64,000 bases of DNA from Dietzia natronolimnaea (GCF_039525805.1 NZ_BAAAHZ010000019.1), one strand, 5' to 3'. Numbered from the stretch's first letter, positions 17,600-26,471 are shown. Notes: generated by a model from the sequence alone, not told the origin. A program made the numbers and translations.

Positions 17600-18703
17600 A
17601 TGAAGGCTGCGGTGTGCGTGGACACGGAATCCCCCCTGGTGCTCGAGGACATCCCGATCCCCGAACCCCGGGAGGGCGAGGTCCTGATCCACAACACGGC
17701 CTGCGGGGTGTGCCACACCGACCTCCACGTGATGAAGGGCGAGGTGGGGTTCCCGCTCCCCGGGGTCCTGGGGCACGAGGTCTCCGGAGTCGTCGCCGAG
17801 GTCGGCCGTGGCGTGACGGCGGTCCGCCCGGGTGACCGCGTGGTGGGCTCGTTCATCATGCCGTGCGGGTGGTGCGAGAACTGCGCCCGCGGGATGGAGG
17901 ACCTCTGCGCCACCTTCTTCGAGTACAACCGCCTGCGCGGGACCCTGTACGACGGCGAGACCAGGCTTCACCGCGCCAACGGAGAGCCGCTGTCCATGTA
18001 CTCGATGGGCGGCCTGGCGGAGTACAGCGTCACGCCCGCCACCGCGGTGTTCACCCTCCCCGAGGAACTGGATCTGGCGGATTCGGCGATCCTGGGGTGC
18101 TCGTTGTTCACCGCCTTCGGTGCCGTGCGGAACGTCGGGGATGTCCGGACCGGTGAGTCGGTCGCGGTCGTGGCCGTGGGCGGCGTCGGGCAGAACATCG
18201 TCCAGCTGGCCGCGGTGAGTGGCGCCGAATCCGTCATCGCCGTCGACGTGGACGAGGAGAAGCTCGCCCTGGCGCGGCGCATGGGTGCGACCCACACGAT
18301 CAACTCGCGCGAGGTCGATGCGACCGAGGCGGTCATGGAGATCACCGGCGGCCGGGGCGTCGACGCCGCCTTCGAGGCGCTGGGCTCGGCCGCCACCACC
18401 CGCCAGGCCACGGACTTCACGCGGGAGGGCGGCAGGGTCGTCGTGGTGGGCATCCCGCCGGCCGGGACGGTGCTGGACGTCGACCTCGCGCGGGTCGTGC
18501 GCCGCAAGATCCAGATCAAGGGCTCCTACGGCGCCCGCGCACGTCAGGACGTACCCGCGCTGATCCGGCTGCTCGCCGCGGGGAGGCTCGACCTGAGCAG
18601 TGTGATCTCCCGGCGTGTGGGCCTGGAGCAGGCACCGGAGACCTACCAGGCCCTCGATCGCGGTGAGGTCCTGGGCCGGGCCGTCGTGCTCACCGGGGCC
18701 TGA
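17600..18703 (+). CDS. Zinc-dependent alcohol dehydrogenase
   Basis: A 367-residue medium-chain dehydrogenase. Catalytic zinc ligands are visible in CGVCHTDLH (~36-43) and GHEVSG. The structural-zinc lobe is complete, with four Cys in MPCGWCENCARGMEDLC (~91-107). Cofactor motif VGGVGQN is near 195 and an acidic residue (VDVDEE) after strand 2 indicates NAD+. It would interconvert an alcohol and an aldehyde or ketone, either feeding or following the CaiB-ACAD pair. A 238-base spacer separates it from the next, convergent gene. Confidence 0.93.
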   Translation: MKAAVCVDTESPLVLEDIPIPEPREGEVLIHNTACGVCHTDLHVMKGEVGFPLPGVLGHEVSGVVAEVGRGVTAVRPGDRVVGSFIMPCGWCENCARGMEDLCATFFEYNRLRGTLYDGETRLHRANGEPLSMYSMGGLAEYSVTPATAVFTLPEELDLADSAILGCSLFTAFGAVRNVGDVRTGESVAVVAVGGVGQNIVQLAAVSGAESVIAVDVDEEKLALARRMGATHTINSREVDATEAVMEITGGRGVDAAFEALGSAATTRQATDFTREGGRVVVVGIPPAGTVLDVDLARVVRRKIQIKGSYGARARQDVPALIRLLAAGRLDLSSVISRRVGLEQAPETYQALDRGEVLGRAVVLTGA

Positions 18704-18941
18704 CCCGCAGCACAGCCCCCGCCGCAGCACAGCCCCCGCCGCGACGCCCCCCCTTGCCGGGCATCCGCACGCGCGCACGTACGCCCACAACGCAGCCGCC
18801 CCCGACGATGGCGTCTGGCGTGCGCAGATGCGCAGGCCGGAGTTCATCGCGGGGGGCGGCTGTGAGTCACCGGGCAGCCGCTCGCGCGGATGCACGCCGG
18901 CTGGGGATGCTGGGCCGTCAGAGCATTTCGATGCCAGGCCG
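18704..18941. other. Convergent spacer with short repeats and weak hairpin
   Basis: No gene was found in this 238-base gap. GCAGCACAGCCCCCGCC occurs twice in tandem just after the ADH stop. A hairpin with a 7-bp stem (18856-18862 with 18875-18881) may terminate transcription. At the right end (18913-18957) a 24-bp unit is duplicated across the thiolase stop codon, so GGCCGTCAGAGCA-TTCGATG appears twice. Confidence 0.6.
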
Positions 18942-20084
18942 TCAGAGCAGTTCGATGATGGTGGCGTTGGCCTGGCCGCCGCCCTCACACATCGTCTGCA
19001 GGCCGTACTTGATGCCCTCGTTCTTCATGTGGTGCACGAGGTCGGCGAAGATCCGGGCGCCGGAACCGCCGAGCGGATGCCCGAGCGCGATGGCGCCGCC
19101 GTTCGGGTTGAGCTTGGCCGGGTCGGCACCGGTGTCGGCCAGCCATGCCATCGGCACGGACGCGAACGCCTCGTTGACCTCGTACACCCCGATGTCGTCG
19201 ATCGACAGCCCGGACTTGGCCAGCGCCTTGGCGGTGGCGGGGATCGGAGCGGTGAGCATGATGACCGGATCGTCACCGGCGAGCGTGGCGGTGTGCACCC
19301 GCGCGATCGGGGTGCACCCGTACTTCGCGGCCGCCTCCTCGCTCATCACGAGGATGGCCGCGGCGCCGTCAGAGATCTGCGAGGCGTTGCCGGCGTGGAT
19401 GACACCGTCTTCCTTGAACGGGGTCTTCAGCCCGGCCAGGCCCTCGACGGTGCTGCCGCGGCGGATGCCCTGGTCGGTGTCGAAGACGCCGTCCGGGGTG
19501 GTCACCGGCACGATGTGCCCGGCGAAGAACCCTGCGTCCTGCGCGGCGGCGGCCTTCTCGTGCGACGCCACGGCGAACTCGTCGAGCTGCGTGCGGGAAA
19601 AACCCCACCGCTCGGCGATCATCTCGGCGCCGACACCCTGGTTGGGCGCCGTGCCGTCGTAGCGGTCGAGGAACGCCTGACCATAGGGGAACGAGTCCGA
19701 CGACACGTGCGACCCCATCGGCACCCGCGTCATCGACTCGACGCCGCCGGCCACCACCACGTCGTGGTACCCGGACTCGACCACGGCCACCGCGAAGCTC
19801 AGCGCCTGCTGCGACGAGCCACACTGCCGGTCGATCGTCACGCCGTTGACCGTCTCCGGCCACCCGGCTGACAGGGCGGCGGTCCGGGCGATGTCCCCGG
19901 CCTGCTCACCCGCCTGGGTGACGCACCCCCAGATGACGTCCTCGACGATCGACCCGTCGATCCCGGCCCGCTCGGCCAGCGCCTTGAGCACCGCGCCCGA
20001 CAGGTCCGCCGGGTGCACCCCGGCGAGGCCGCCCTTCCGCTTGCCGACGGCGCTACGAACGGCCTCGACGATTACTGCACCCAT
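18942..20084 (-). CDS. Acetyl-CoA acyltransferase (thiolase)
   Basis: A 380-residue thiolase starting at the ATG at 20082-20084 behind GGGAGAG; the open frame to 20246 is unconserved. Cys88 in RQCGSSQQA is the nucleophile. NEAFA, GHPLGGSG and the C-terminal CEGGGQAN complete the active site. It would release acetyl-CoA at the end of the pathway encoded upstream (ligase, transporter, kinase, SDR, ACAD). A 70-base gap separates it from the ACAD, so it may be cotranscribed. The 3' end is duplicated in frame past the stop. Confidence 0.93.
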   Translation of the reverse strand: MGAVIVEAVRSAVGKRKGGLAGVHPADLSGAVLKALAERAGIDGSIVEDVIWGCVTQAGEQAGDIARTAALSAGWPETVNGVTIDRQCGSSQQALSFAVAVVESGYHDVVVAGGVESMTRVPMGSHVSSDSFPYGQAFLDRYDGTAPNQGVGAEMIAERWGFSRTQLDEFAVASHEKAAAAQDAGFFAGHIVPVTTPDGVFDTDQGIRRGSTVEGLAGLKTPFKEDGVIHAGNASQISDGAAAILVMSEEAAAKYGCTPIARVHTATLAGDDPVIMLTAPIPATAKALAKSGLSIDDIGVYEVNEAFASVPMAWLADTGADPAKLNPNGGAIALGHPLGGSGARIFADLVHHMKNEGIKYGLQTMCEGGGQANATIIELL

Positions 20085-20154
20085 GAAATGCTCTCCCTTG
20101 TCTCCGCCGTCCCCGATCGCGGGGCCGGCGGCCTGATGGTCGGACTTCCTAGTT

Positions 20155-21360
20155 CTAACCGATGTACGGGGGCGTGCGCTTGAGTTCACCCCGCGCGATG
20201 GTCCGGCGGTGGACGGCGTCGGGGCCGTCCACGATCCGCAGCGCACGCGCCCACGCGTAGAAGTAGGCCAGCGGGGTGTCCCCGGAGACTCCGGCGCCGC
20301 CGAAGATCTCGATGGCCCGGTCGATCACCGTGCAGGCGACCTGCGGGGCGATCACCTTGATGGCGGAGATCTCGAACCGGGCCTCCTTGGCGCCGACGGT
20401 GTCGATCATCCACGCGCAGTGCTGGACCTGCAGGCGTGCCTGGTCGATCTCGATGCGGGAGTTGGCGATGTGCTCCTGGACCACGCCCTGCTCGGACAGG
20501 TACCCGCCGAAGGCGTGCCGCGACTTGGCGCGGTCGACCATCAGGGCCAGGGCCCGCTCGGCCATCCCGATGGCGCGCATGGCGTGGTGGATGCGGCCCG
20601 GCCCGAGACGCGCCTGCGCGATCGCGAAACCGGCGCCCTCCTCGCCGAGCAGGTTCGACGCTGGCACCCGGACGTCCGAGAAAACGAGCTCGCAGTGACC
20701 GTGCTGGTCCTGGTAGCCGAACAGCGGGAGGTTGCGCTCGATGGTGAGCCCCGGGGTACCGCGCGGGACCAGGACCATCGACTGCTGACGGTGGGTCTCG
20801 GCGGATTCGTCCGTCTTGCCCATGACGATGAAGATCTCGCAGCGCTCGTCGGCCACGCCCGTGATCCACCACTTGCGGCCGTTGATCACGTACTCGTCGC
20901 CCTCGCGGCGGATGACGGTCTGGATGTTCGTCGCGTCGGAGGAGGCCACGTCGGGCTCGGTCATGGCGTAGGCCGACCGGATCCTGCCCTCCTTGAGCGG
21001 CTCGAGGTACGCGGCCTTCTGCTCCTCGGTCCCGAACAGGTGGAAGGTCTCCATGTTCCCGGTGTCGGGCGCCTGCGAGTTGATGGCCTCGGGGGCGATC
21101 ACCGGCGACCAACCGGAGATCTCCGAGACCGCGGCGAACTCGAGATTGGAGATACCGGACCACTCGGGCAGGAAGAGGTTCCACAGCCCGCGACGCCGCG
21201 CCTCCGCCTTGAGGTCCTCCATGACGGGCGGGTGCTCGTGGTCACCGTGCGTGCGCAGGTACTCGGCCCACACCGGCTCGGCGGGGAACACATGCTTGCG
21301 CATGAACTCCCACATGTTCTCCTGCAGCTCGACGCTGCGCTGGCTGTGCGCGAATTCCAT
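20155..21360 (-). CDS. ACAD10/11-type acyl-CoA dehydrogenase
   Basis: A 401-residue protein that matches the dehydrogenase half of animal ACAD10/ACAD11 rather than classical beta-oxidation ACADs. Hallmarks are AMTEPDVASSDATNIQ (~132-147), YVINGRKWWITG, LGPGRIHHAMR and the C-terminal IVDGPDAVHRRTIA, where the usual EG(T) catalytic position reads DG. Such enzymes act on 4-phosphoacyl-CoA, removing phosphate to give an enoyl-CoA. The companion kinase is two genes upstream in the same operon. Its product would enter normal beta-oxidation. A close paralogue lies at 35769-36989. Confidence 0.9.
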   Translation of the reverse strand: MEFAHSQRSVELQENMWEFMRKHVFPAEPVWAEYLRTHGDHEHPPVMEDLKAEARRRGLWNLFLPEWSGISNLEFAAVSEISGWSPVIAPEAINSQAPDTGNMETFHLFGTEEQKAAYLEPLKEGRIRSAYAMTEPDVASSDATNIQTVIRREGDEYVINGRKWWITGVADERCEIFIVMGKTDESAETHRQQSMVLVPRGTPGLTIERNLPLFGYQDQHGHCELVFSDVRVPASNLLGEEGAGFAIAQARLGPGRIHHAMRAIGMAERALALMVDRAKSRHAFGGYLSEQGVVQEHIANSRIEIDQARLQVQHCAWMIDTVGAKEARFEISAIKVIAPQVACTVIDRAIEIFGGAGVSGDTPLAYFYAWARALRIVDGPDAVHRRTIARGELKRTPPYIG

Positions 21361-21399
21361 GGTGATGTCTCCTGGGTCGAGAACTGGTGAGGTAGAGGA

Positions 21400-22254
21400 C
21401 TAGTGAAGGGTCATGCCGCCGTCGACGGTGAGGGTCGACCCGGTGATGAACGACGAGGCGTCGGAGGCGAGGAAGAGAAGGGCGGAGTCGAGCTCCGGTT
21501 GCAGACCGAGCCGACCGAAGATCGTCCGTCCGGTGATGTCGGCGAGCATCGTCTCGGGGATCTCGTCGGTCATCTCCGAGGCGAAGTACCCGGGGGCGAG
21601 GGCGTTGACGCGGATCCCCCGCCGGCTCCCCCACTGGGCCGCCAGGTCCCGGGTCAGTCCCAGGACGGCCGCCTTGGAGGCGGAGTAGGCGGCCTGCGGG
21701 GCGAATCCTGCGGTCAGGCCGAGCACGCTGGCCACGTTGACGATGCTCGAGCCGGGCTCCATGACGGCCGCGCACTCCTTGGCCGCCCAGTAGGCGCCGT
21801 GGAGGTTGACGTCCACCACGCCCCGGAACTGCTCCGGGGTCTCCTTGAGCGCGGGCACCGCGGTGCCGATGCCGGCGTTGTTGACCAGGACGTCGATCCG
21901 CCCGTGGGAGTCCATGGCAGAGCGGACCATGGCCGCACACGCCTCGGGGTCCGCGACGTCACAGGCCACCGTCGACGCCGTTCCGCCGGCCGCGCGGAGC
22001 TCCTCGGCGAGTGCGTCGAGGCGCTCCCGTCGGCGGGCGGCCAGGACGACCGTCGCGCCGGCGGAGGACAGGGCGCGGGCGAACCCGGCGCCGAGGCCGG
22101 ACGACGCGCCGGTGATCACCGCGACGCGCCCGTCCAGGCGGAAGCGGTCGAGCACGGGCAGCGCCGCCTGGGGACCCGTGCGGGGGTCGACCGGCCCGCG
22201 CACGGCCCGGGCGGGGGCGTCGGGAGCGGGGGCGTCGGGAGCGGGATCAGCCAT
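21400..22254 (-). CDS. SDR family oxidoreductase with N-terminal extension
   Basis: A 284-residue SDR. The Rossmann motif TGASSGLG only begins near residue 48, after a Pro/Ala/Asp-rich extension made partly by a 15-bp DNA repeat. NNAG (~126) and the YSASK catalytic pair (~190) are intact. ATG at 22254 overlaps the kinase stop (TGATG). In the levulinate pathway of Pseudomonas putida a reductase (LvaD) makes 4-hydroxyacyl-CoA from the 4-keto form, and this gene sits where that activity is needed. A role as 3-hydroxyacyl-CoA dehydrogenase is the alternative. Confidence 0.87.
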   Translation of the reverse strand: MADPAPDAPAPDAPARAVRGPVDPRTGPQAALPVLDRFRLDGRVAVITGASSGLGAGFARALSSAGATVVLAARRRERLDALAEELRAAGGTASTVACDVADPEACAAMVRSAMDSHGRIDVLVNNAGIGTAVPALKETPEQFRGVVDVNLHGAYWAAKECAAVMEPGSSIVNVASVLGLTAGFAPQAAYSASKAAVLGLTRDLAAQWGSRRGIRVNALAPGYFASEMTDEIPETMLADITGRTIFGRLGLQPELDSALLFLASDASSFITGSTLTVDGGMTLH

Positions 22255-23327
22255 CAGCGGGTGCCTTTCCGGGAATCGAGGATCGAGTGGCCGTACTCCA
22301 CCAGCTCGCGGATCTGCGGGCCGATGTCACCGAAGTCCTGTCCGGCCATGTCCCCGGCCTCGGAGCGGGTGGCCACACCCTGGGCGATCGCCGCGAACTT
22401 GAACGTCGCGAACGCCAGGTACCAGGGCATGTGTGCGGGATCCGTGCCGGTCGCGGAGCAGTACCTGTCCAGCAACCGCTGCGGACCGGGCCACCCGGGG
22501 CCCGTGGTCAGACTCGGGATGAGCGGGACCTCGGGTCCGTCGGGATCGCCCCAGTACAGAACGGTCTGGGCGAGGTCGGCCACCGGATCGCCGAGGGTCG
22601 ACAGTTCCCAGTCGAGGATCGCCTTGATCCGTCCCGGATCGTCGGCGTCGACCACACAGTTGTCCATGCGGTAGTCACCGTGGATGATCCGCGACGACGG
22701 CGAGGTGGGCAGGTCCCGGCCGAGTCGCGCGGCCAGCTCGGGGAGGCGGTCCGCGCGGACGCTCGCGCTCGCCTTCTCGGACTGTCCCAGCCACCGGCGT
22801 AGCTGGCGCTCCAGATAACCCTCCGGCCGCCCCAGATCCCCCAGGCCGACGGCGTCCTGATCCACTGCGTGGAGAGCGACCATCGCGTCGATCTGCGCGT
22901 CCGCCATGGCCGCCTTGTCGTCGTCGGACTCGGCGTAGCCCGGCGGCAGTTCGTCGCGGATCACGTGACCGACGACCTTCTCCATGACGTAGTACGGGAC
23001 ACCGAGGTCCTCGCCGGTGGTCTCGTTGAGCACGATCCCGGCCACCGGGACGTCCGTCGACGCCAGCCCCAGCTGGATGCGCGCCTCGCGCCCCATGTCG
23101 TGGGCGCTCGGGAGGAGCTCACCCGTGGGCGGCCGACGCAGGATGAGCTCGCCGGCGTCCGAGCGGAGCGTGAACGTGAGGTTGGACTTGCCCCCCGCGA
23201 TCAGCTCGGCGGAGAAGTCCGTCCAGGCCGCCTCGCCCGTGGCCTCGGCGATCTTGGGGCCCACGACGTCGGGGCGGAGGAGTCGGTCGACCGCCGGGCC
23301 GGCGGACGATTCTGGTGGAGTGGTCAT
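22254..23327 (-). CDS. APH-fold acyl-CoA kinase (ACAD10/11 kinase-domain type)
   Basis: A 357-residue protein of the aminoglycoside-phosphotransferase fold, starting at the ATG at 23325-23327 with GAGGA upstream. The nucleotide site (GGKSNLTFTL, ~41), Brenner-type catalytic loop IIHGDYRMDNCVV (~220-232) and metal-binding LDWELSTLGDP (~248-258) are intact. The last motif is typical of the kinase half of ACAD10/11 and of LvaA. Such proteins phosphorylate the 4-hydroxyl of hydroxyacyl-CoA, not antibiotics. It lies between an MHS transporter and an SDR, next-but-one to its predicted partner ACAD. Confidence 0.9.
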   Translation of the reverse strand: MTTPPESSAGPAVDRLLRPDVVGPKIAEATGEAAWTDFSAELIAGGKSNLTFTLRSDAGELILRRPPTGELLPSAHDMGREARIQLGLASTDVPVAGIVLNETTGEDLGVPYYVMEKVVGHVIRDELPPGYAESDDDKAAMADAQIDAMVALHAVDQDAVGLGDLGRPEGYLERQLRRWLGQSEKASASVRADRLPELAARLGRDLPTSPSSRIIHGDYRMDNCVVDADDPGRIKAILDWELSTLGDPVADLAQTVLYWGDPDGPEVPLIPSLTTGPGWPGPQRLLDRYCSATGTDPAHMPWYLAFATFKFAAIAQGVATRSEAGDMAGQDFGDIGPQIRELVEYGHSILDSRKGTR

Positions 23328-23378
23328 GGGGTGATCCTCGCGGTTGATGGGCGGTCGGATGACCGGAACGGGCACGGA

Positions 23379-24722
23379 CTAGTCGTGGCCGACCGTGTGC
23401 AGGTCGTTGCCGCGGGTCTCCTTCATGATCGCCGTCGCGATGATGGTGCAGACGCAGAGCACGATGATGTAGGCGCTGATCATCCAGTACACGTCCCACT
23501 CGATGAACTGCGCGTTGAGGTACGGTGCGCTGCCGCCGAAGACCGCGACGGACAGGGAGTAGGCGAAACCGATGCCCGCCGTGCGCATCTTGGTGGGGAA
23601 CGCCTCGGACATGAACGACGACAGGATGGAACCGGCGGCGGCGACCAGGGTCATGGCGATCAGCGAGGTGAGGAACAGGGTCCACGGTCGGTCGTCGATC
23701 ATGCCCATCAGGAACGGGGTGGTGACGATGGTGCCGACAGCGAAGATGAAGATCACCGGGCGCCGGCCGATCTTGTCCGACAGCAGGCCCCACAGCGGGA
23801 GCGTGCACAGGGCGACCAGCTGGCTGCCGAAGATCATCCAGAAGGCGGCGCCCGCATCCATGTCGCGTTGGGTGATCGCGAAGGTGGAGGCGTACGAGCT
23901 CCACGTGTAGTGGGCGACGGTGACGCCGGAGACCATGGTCACGACCAGCGCGATGGCACGGGCCAGACGGCCCCTGGAGAAGGTGACCACCGGGGAGGTC
24001 GGGTCGGCCGCGGCCGCCTCGGCGGCCTTGTCGAAGACGTCGGACTCCTCCATACCGGCCCGCAGGTACAGCACGAACAGAGCGAACACGGCACCGAGCA
24101 GGAACGGGATGCGCCAGCCCCACTCGCCGACGGCGGACTCGGACAGCACGGCGGTGATGGTGCCGCCCACGCCGTAGGCGATCACGGTGCCGCCCATGAT
24201 GGCGACGAAGACCAGGCTCCCCCACATCCCGCGACGGTGGGGCGGTGCGATCTCGGCGACGTAGCTGTACGCGGTCGCGGACTCACCACCGTGCGCGAAG
24301 CCCTGGACGATCCGGCACAGCAGGAGCAGCACGGAGGCGAAGACACCCAGGGTCTCGTAGCTCGGCAGCAGGCCGATCAGCAGGCTCGCGCCCGCCATCA
24401 TGAGCATGGTGGTGATGAGGACCCACTTGCGTCCCTTGACGTCGGCGATGCGGCCGAAGACGATCCCGCCGAGCGGACGGACCAGGAAGCCCACCGCGAA
24501 GACCGCGAACGTGGCCAGGAGCGCGGAGACCGGGTTCTCGTTGTTGAACATCGCCGCCGCGATGAACGGGGCGAACACCGCGTAGGCGGTCCACTCGTAC
24601 CACTCGAACAACTGTCCGGTGGTGCTGGCGGCGAGCGACCTCTTGGCGTTCCTGTTGCCCTCGGCGGACTGCGTCGGGGTGACCTCCGAGGGGAGGTCGG
24701 GGCGGATGCTGGCCTCGGCCAT
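23379..24722 (-). CDS. MHS-family MFS permease for an organic acid
   Basis: A 447-residue integral membrane protein with about 12 predicted helices. It has the metabolite:H+ symporter pattern: LFEWYEWTAYAVF in the first segment, the loop 2-3 motif FGRIADVKGRKWVL and the ATAYSYVAEIAPPHRRG segment. Relatives import dicarboxylates, keto acids, shikimate or betaine with protons. Its position between ligase and kinase genes suggests that it imports the pathway's acid substrate. Start ATG at 24722 follows AAGGAG. A 51-base gap precedes the kinase gene. Confidence 0.9.
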   Translation of the reverse strand: MAEASIRPDLPSEVTPTQSAEGNRNAKRSLAASTTGQLFEWYEWTAYAVFAPFIAAAMFNNENPVSALLATFAVFAVGFLVRPLGGIVFGRIADVKGRKWVLITTMLMMAGASLLIGLLPSYETLGVFASVLLLLCRIVQGFAHGGESATAYSYVAEIAPPHRRGMWGSLVFVAIMGGTVIAYGVGGTITAVLSESAVGEWGWRIPFLLGAVFALFVLYLRAGMEESDVFDKAAEAAAADPTSPVVTFSRGRLARAIALVVTMVSGVTVAHYTWSSYASTFAITQRDMDAGAAFWMIFGSQLVALCTLPLWGLLSDKIGRRPVIFIFAVGTIVTTPFLMGMIDDRPWTLFLTSLIAMTLVAAAGSILSSFMSEAFPTKMRTAGIGFAYSLSVAVFGGSAPYLNAQFIEWDVYWMISAYIIVLCVCTIIATAIMKETRGNDLHTVGHD

Positions 24723-24758
24723 GTCATCTCCTTCGGGTCGGGTGAGGGGTCTGGGGAA

Positions 24759-26423
24759 TCAAGAGGGGGTGTGCTCGTCGCGGAGTTCGCGGCGACGGAT
24801 CTTGCCGGTCTGGGTCTTGGGCAGCTCGCCGACCACGTGGACCTCGGCGGGCCTCTTGTAGGCGGCGAGTCTGGAGGCGGCGAAGGCGACCAACTCCTCC
24901 CCGGTGGCGGTGCGGCCCGCCTTGAGGGAGACGAACGCGACCACCTTCTCGCCGCGGTACTCGTCCGGCAGGCCCACGACCGCGGCCTCGAAGACCGCGT
25001 CGTGCTCGTACAGGACGTCCTCGACCTCGCGGGGCCAGACCTTGTACCCGGAGGCGTTGATCTGGTCCTTGAGCCTGTCGACGAGGTAGACCCAGCCGGC
25101 GGAGTCCATGACGGCGACATCACCGGTGTGCAGCCGGCCGCCGGGCATCGCCCCGGCGGTGGCCGCGGCGTTGCGCCAGTACCCGGACACGATCTGGGGT
25201 CCGCTGAGGACGAGCTCGCCCTGCTGCCCCGGCGGGACGGGTCGATCGTCGACGCCCACCACGCTCGCGTCGACCCCCGGGAGTGGGACCCCGACGGAGA
25301 GCGTCCCGCTGGCCTCGTCCACGGGGGCGCGGAGTCCGGGCGGGACGGCGACGACCCCCGAGGTCGTCTCGGTCATCCCGTAGGCGTTGTGGATGTAGTG
25401 GCCGAACCGCTCCCGGAACCGCTCGACCGTCGACGGCGGGATCGGTGCTCCCCCGCTGTAGAGCGTCTTGACGGACGCGAAGTGCTCCGGGCCGGCCTCG
25501 TCCAGACGCATGAGCGCGTTGAAGGCCGTGATGGACCCGATCGTGTAGGTGACCCGGTGTTCGCGGAAGGCGTCCAGGACGACCTCGGGCCGGAAGCGCC
25601 CGGCGAAGACCAGGGCGGTGTCCCCCAGCAGGCCGAGGGTCGCGTTGATGACGGCACCGGTGATGTGGAACAGCGGCGCTATGGCCAACACGACGTCTCC
25701 CGGCACGATGCCGACGAAGTCGGCGAAACTCCGGGCCACGGCCACCACGTTCGCGTGCGAGTTCATCGCACCCTTCGGGGGACCGGTGGTCCCCGAGGTG
25801 TAGGTCAGCAGCGCGAGGTCGTCCGGTGACACCGTGACGGGAGCCGGGGTCCGACCCGAGAAGTCGGACATGAGCCGCACCAGATCGCCGTCCTCCGACG
25901 GCACTCCCGGGTCCGTTCCGCCGAATACCCGGGGGTCGTTCCTGGTCTGGAGGTCCCGCTCGCTGGTGCTCAGGATCCATCCGGCGTCGGTGCCCTCCAC
26001 GCTCTCGCGGATCGCGGCGACGTCCCGGTCGGTGGCGATGATCCCCACCGCGCCGGAGTCCTCGACGGGCAACCGGAGCTCGCGACCGAAGTACATCGGG
26101 TTGAGGACCACGGCGGCGGCGCCGATCTTCCACAGGGCGAGCAGCGCCAGCGCGTACTGCGGGATGTTCTGCAGGTGGATGCCGACGCGGTCGCCGCCCC
26201 GCACCCCTCGATCCTGCAGCGCCGCGCCGAGGGCGTCCGACATGCGGTCGACCTCACGCGCCGAGAGGATGGTGTCGAAGTACGCGACCGCGGTCCGGTC
26301 CGGACTCGTCGCGACCCGGTCGCGCCAGGCGTCGACCAGTGTCGCCCGCCGCCCCGCGAGGCACTCGTCGAGACCCGGACGGTACAACTCCCGCCACGGG
26401 CGCGGGTTCGGTCCGTTCATCAT
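24759..26423 (-). CDS. Acyl-CoA synthetase (AMP-forming)
   Basis: A 554-residue ANL-superfamily ligase, first gene of the block C operon. The phosphate-binding loop LTYTSGTTGPPKGAMNS is near residue 209, the adenine motif YGMTETT near 344, TGDVAVMD near 430 and the catalytic Lys in KTQTGKIRRREL near 542. It converts a free acid plus ATP and CoA to acyl-CoA. Two start codons (26423, 26420) are adjacent. Its promoter region contains a 20-bp palindrome suited to the divergent TetR regulator. Confidence 0.93.
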   Translation of the reverse strand: MMNGPNPRPWRELYRPGLDECLAGRRATLVDAWRDRVATSPDRTAVAYFDTILSAREVDRMSDALGAALQDRGVRGGDRVGIHLQNIPQYALALLALWKIGAAAVVLNPMYFGRELRLPVEDSGAVGIIATDRDVAAIRESVEGTDAGWILSTSERDLQTRNDPRVFGGTDPGVPSEDGDLVRLMSDFSGRTPAPVTVSPDDLALLTYTSGTTGPPKGAMNSHANVVAVARSFADFVGIVPGDVVLAIAPLFHITGAVINATLGLLGDTALVFAGRFRPEVVLDAFREHRVTYTIGSITAFNALMRLDEAGPEHFASVKTLYSGGAPIPPSTVERFRERFGHYIHNAYGMTETTSGVVAVPPGLRAPVDEASGTLSVGVPLPGVDASVVGVDDRPVPPGQQGELVLSGPQIVSGYWRNAAATAGAMPGGRLHTGDVAVMDSAGWVYLVDRLKDQINASGYKVWPREVEDVLYEHDAVFEAAVVGLPDEYRGEKVVAFVSLKAGRTATGEELVAFAASRLAAYKRPAEVHVVGELPKTQTGKIRRRELRDEHTPS

Positions 26424-26444
26424 CGCCCTCCGCTCCGTCGGCCC

Positions 26445-26464
26445 GACCGAGCGATCGCTCGGTC
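26445..26464. promoter_or_regulatory. Perfect 20-bp palindromic operator (TetR type)
   Basis: GACCGAGCGATCGCTCGGTC is a perfect 20-base palindrome in the 121-base gap between the acyl-CoA ligase and the tetR gene. Length and symmetry match TetR-family operators. It lies immediately downstream of the predicted ligase promoter, where binding would block transcription. Confidence 0.75.
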
Positions 26465-26471
26465 CGATGTA

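Noticed and set aside
18615..19871. 418-residue plus-strand frame running past the ADH gene
   Set aside because: It overlaps the ADH end and is antisense to the thiolase, with no motif. The spacer shows no credible gene.
22254..23327. Aminoglycoside resistance kinase
   Set aside because: The APH fold is shared, but the LDWELSTLGDP motif and the operon with an ACAD10/11-type enzyme point to a hydroxyacyl-CoA kinase. The same applies to 37023-38015.
22869..25829. 986-residue plus-strand open frame
   Set aside because: It is antisense to the kinase, permease and ligase genes. Its composition (Asp/Arg/Gly/Val/His-rich, no recognisable motif) is typical of GC-rich shadow frames, and the opposite strand has clear motifs throughout.
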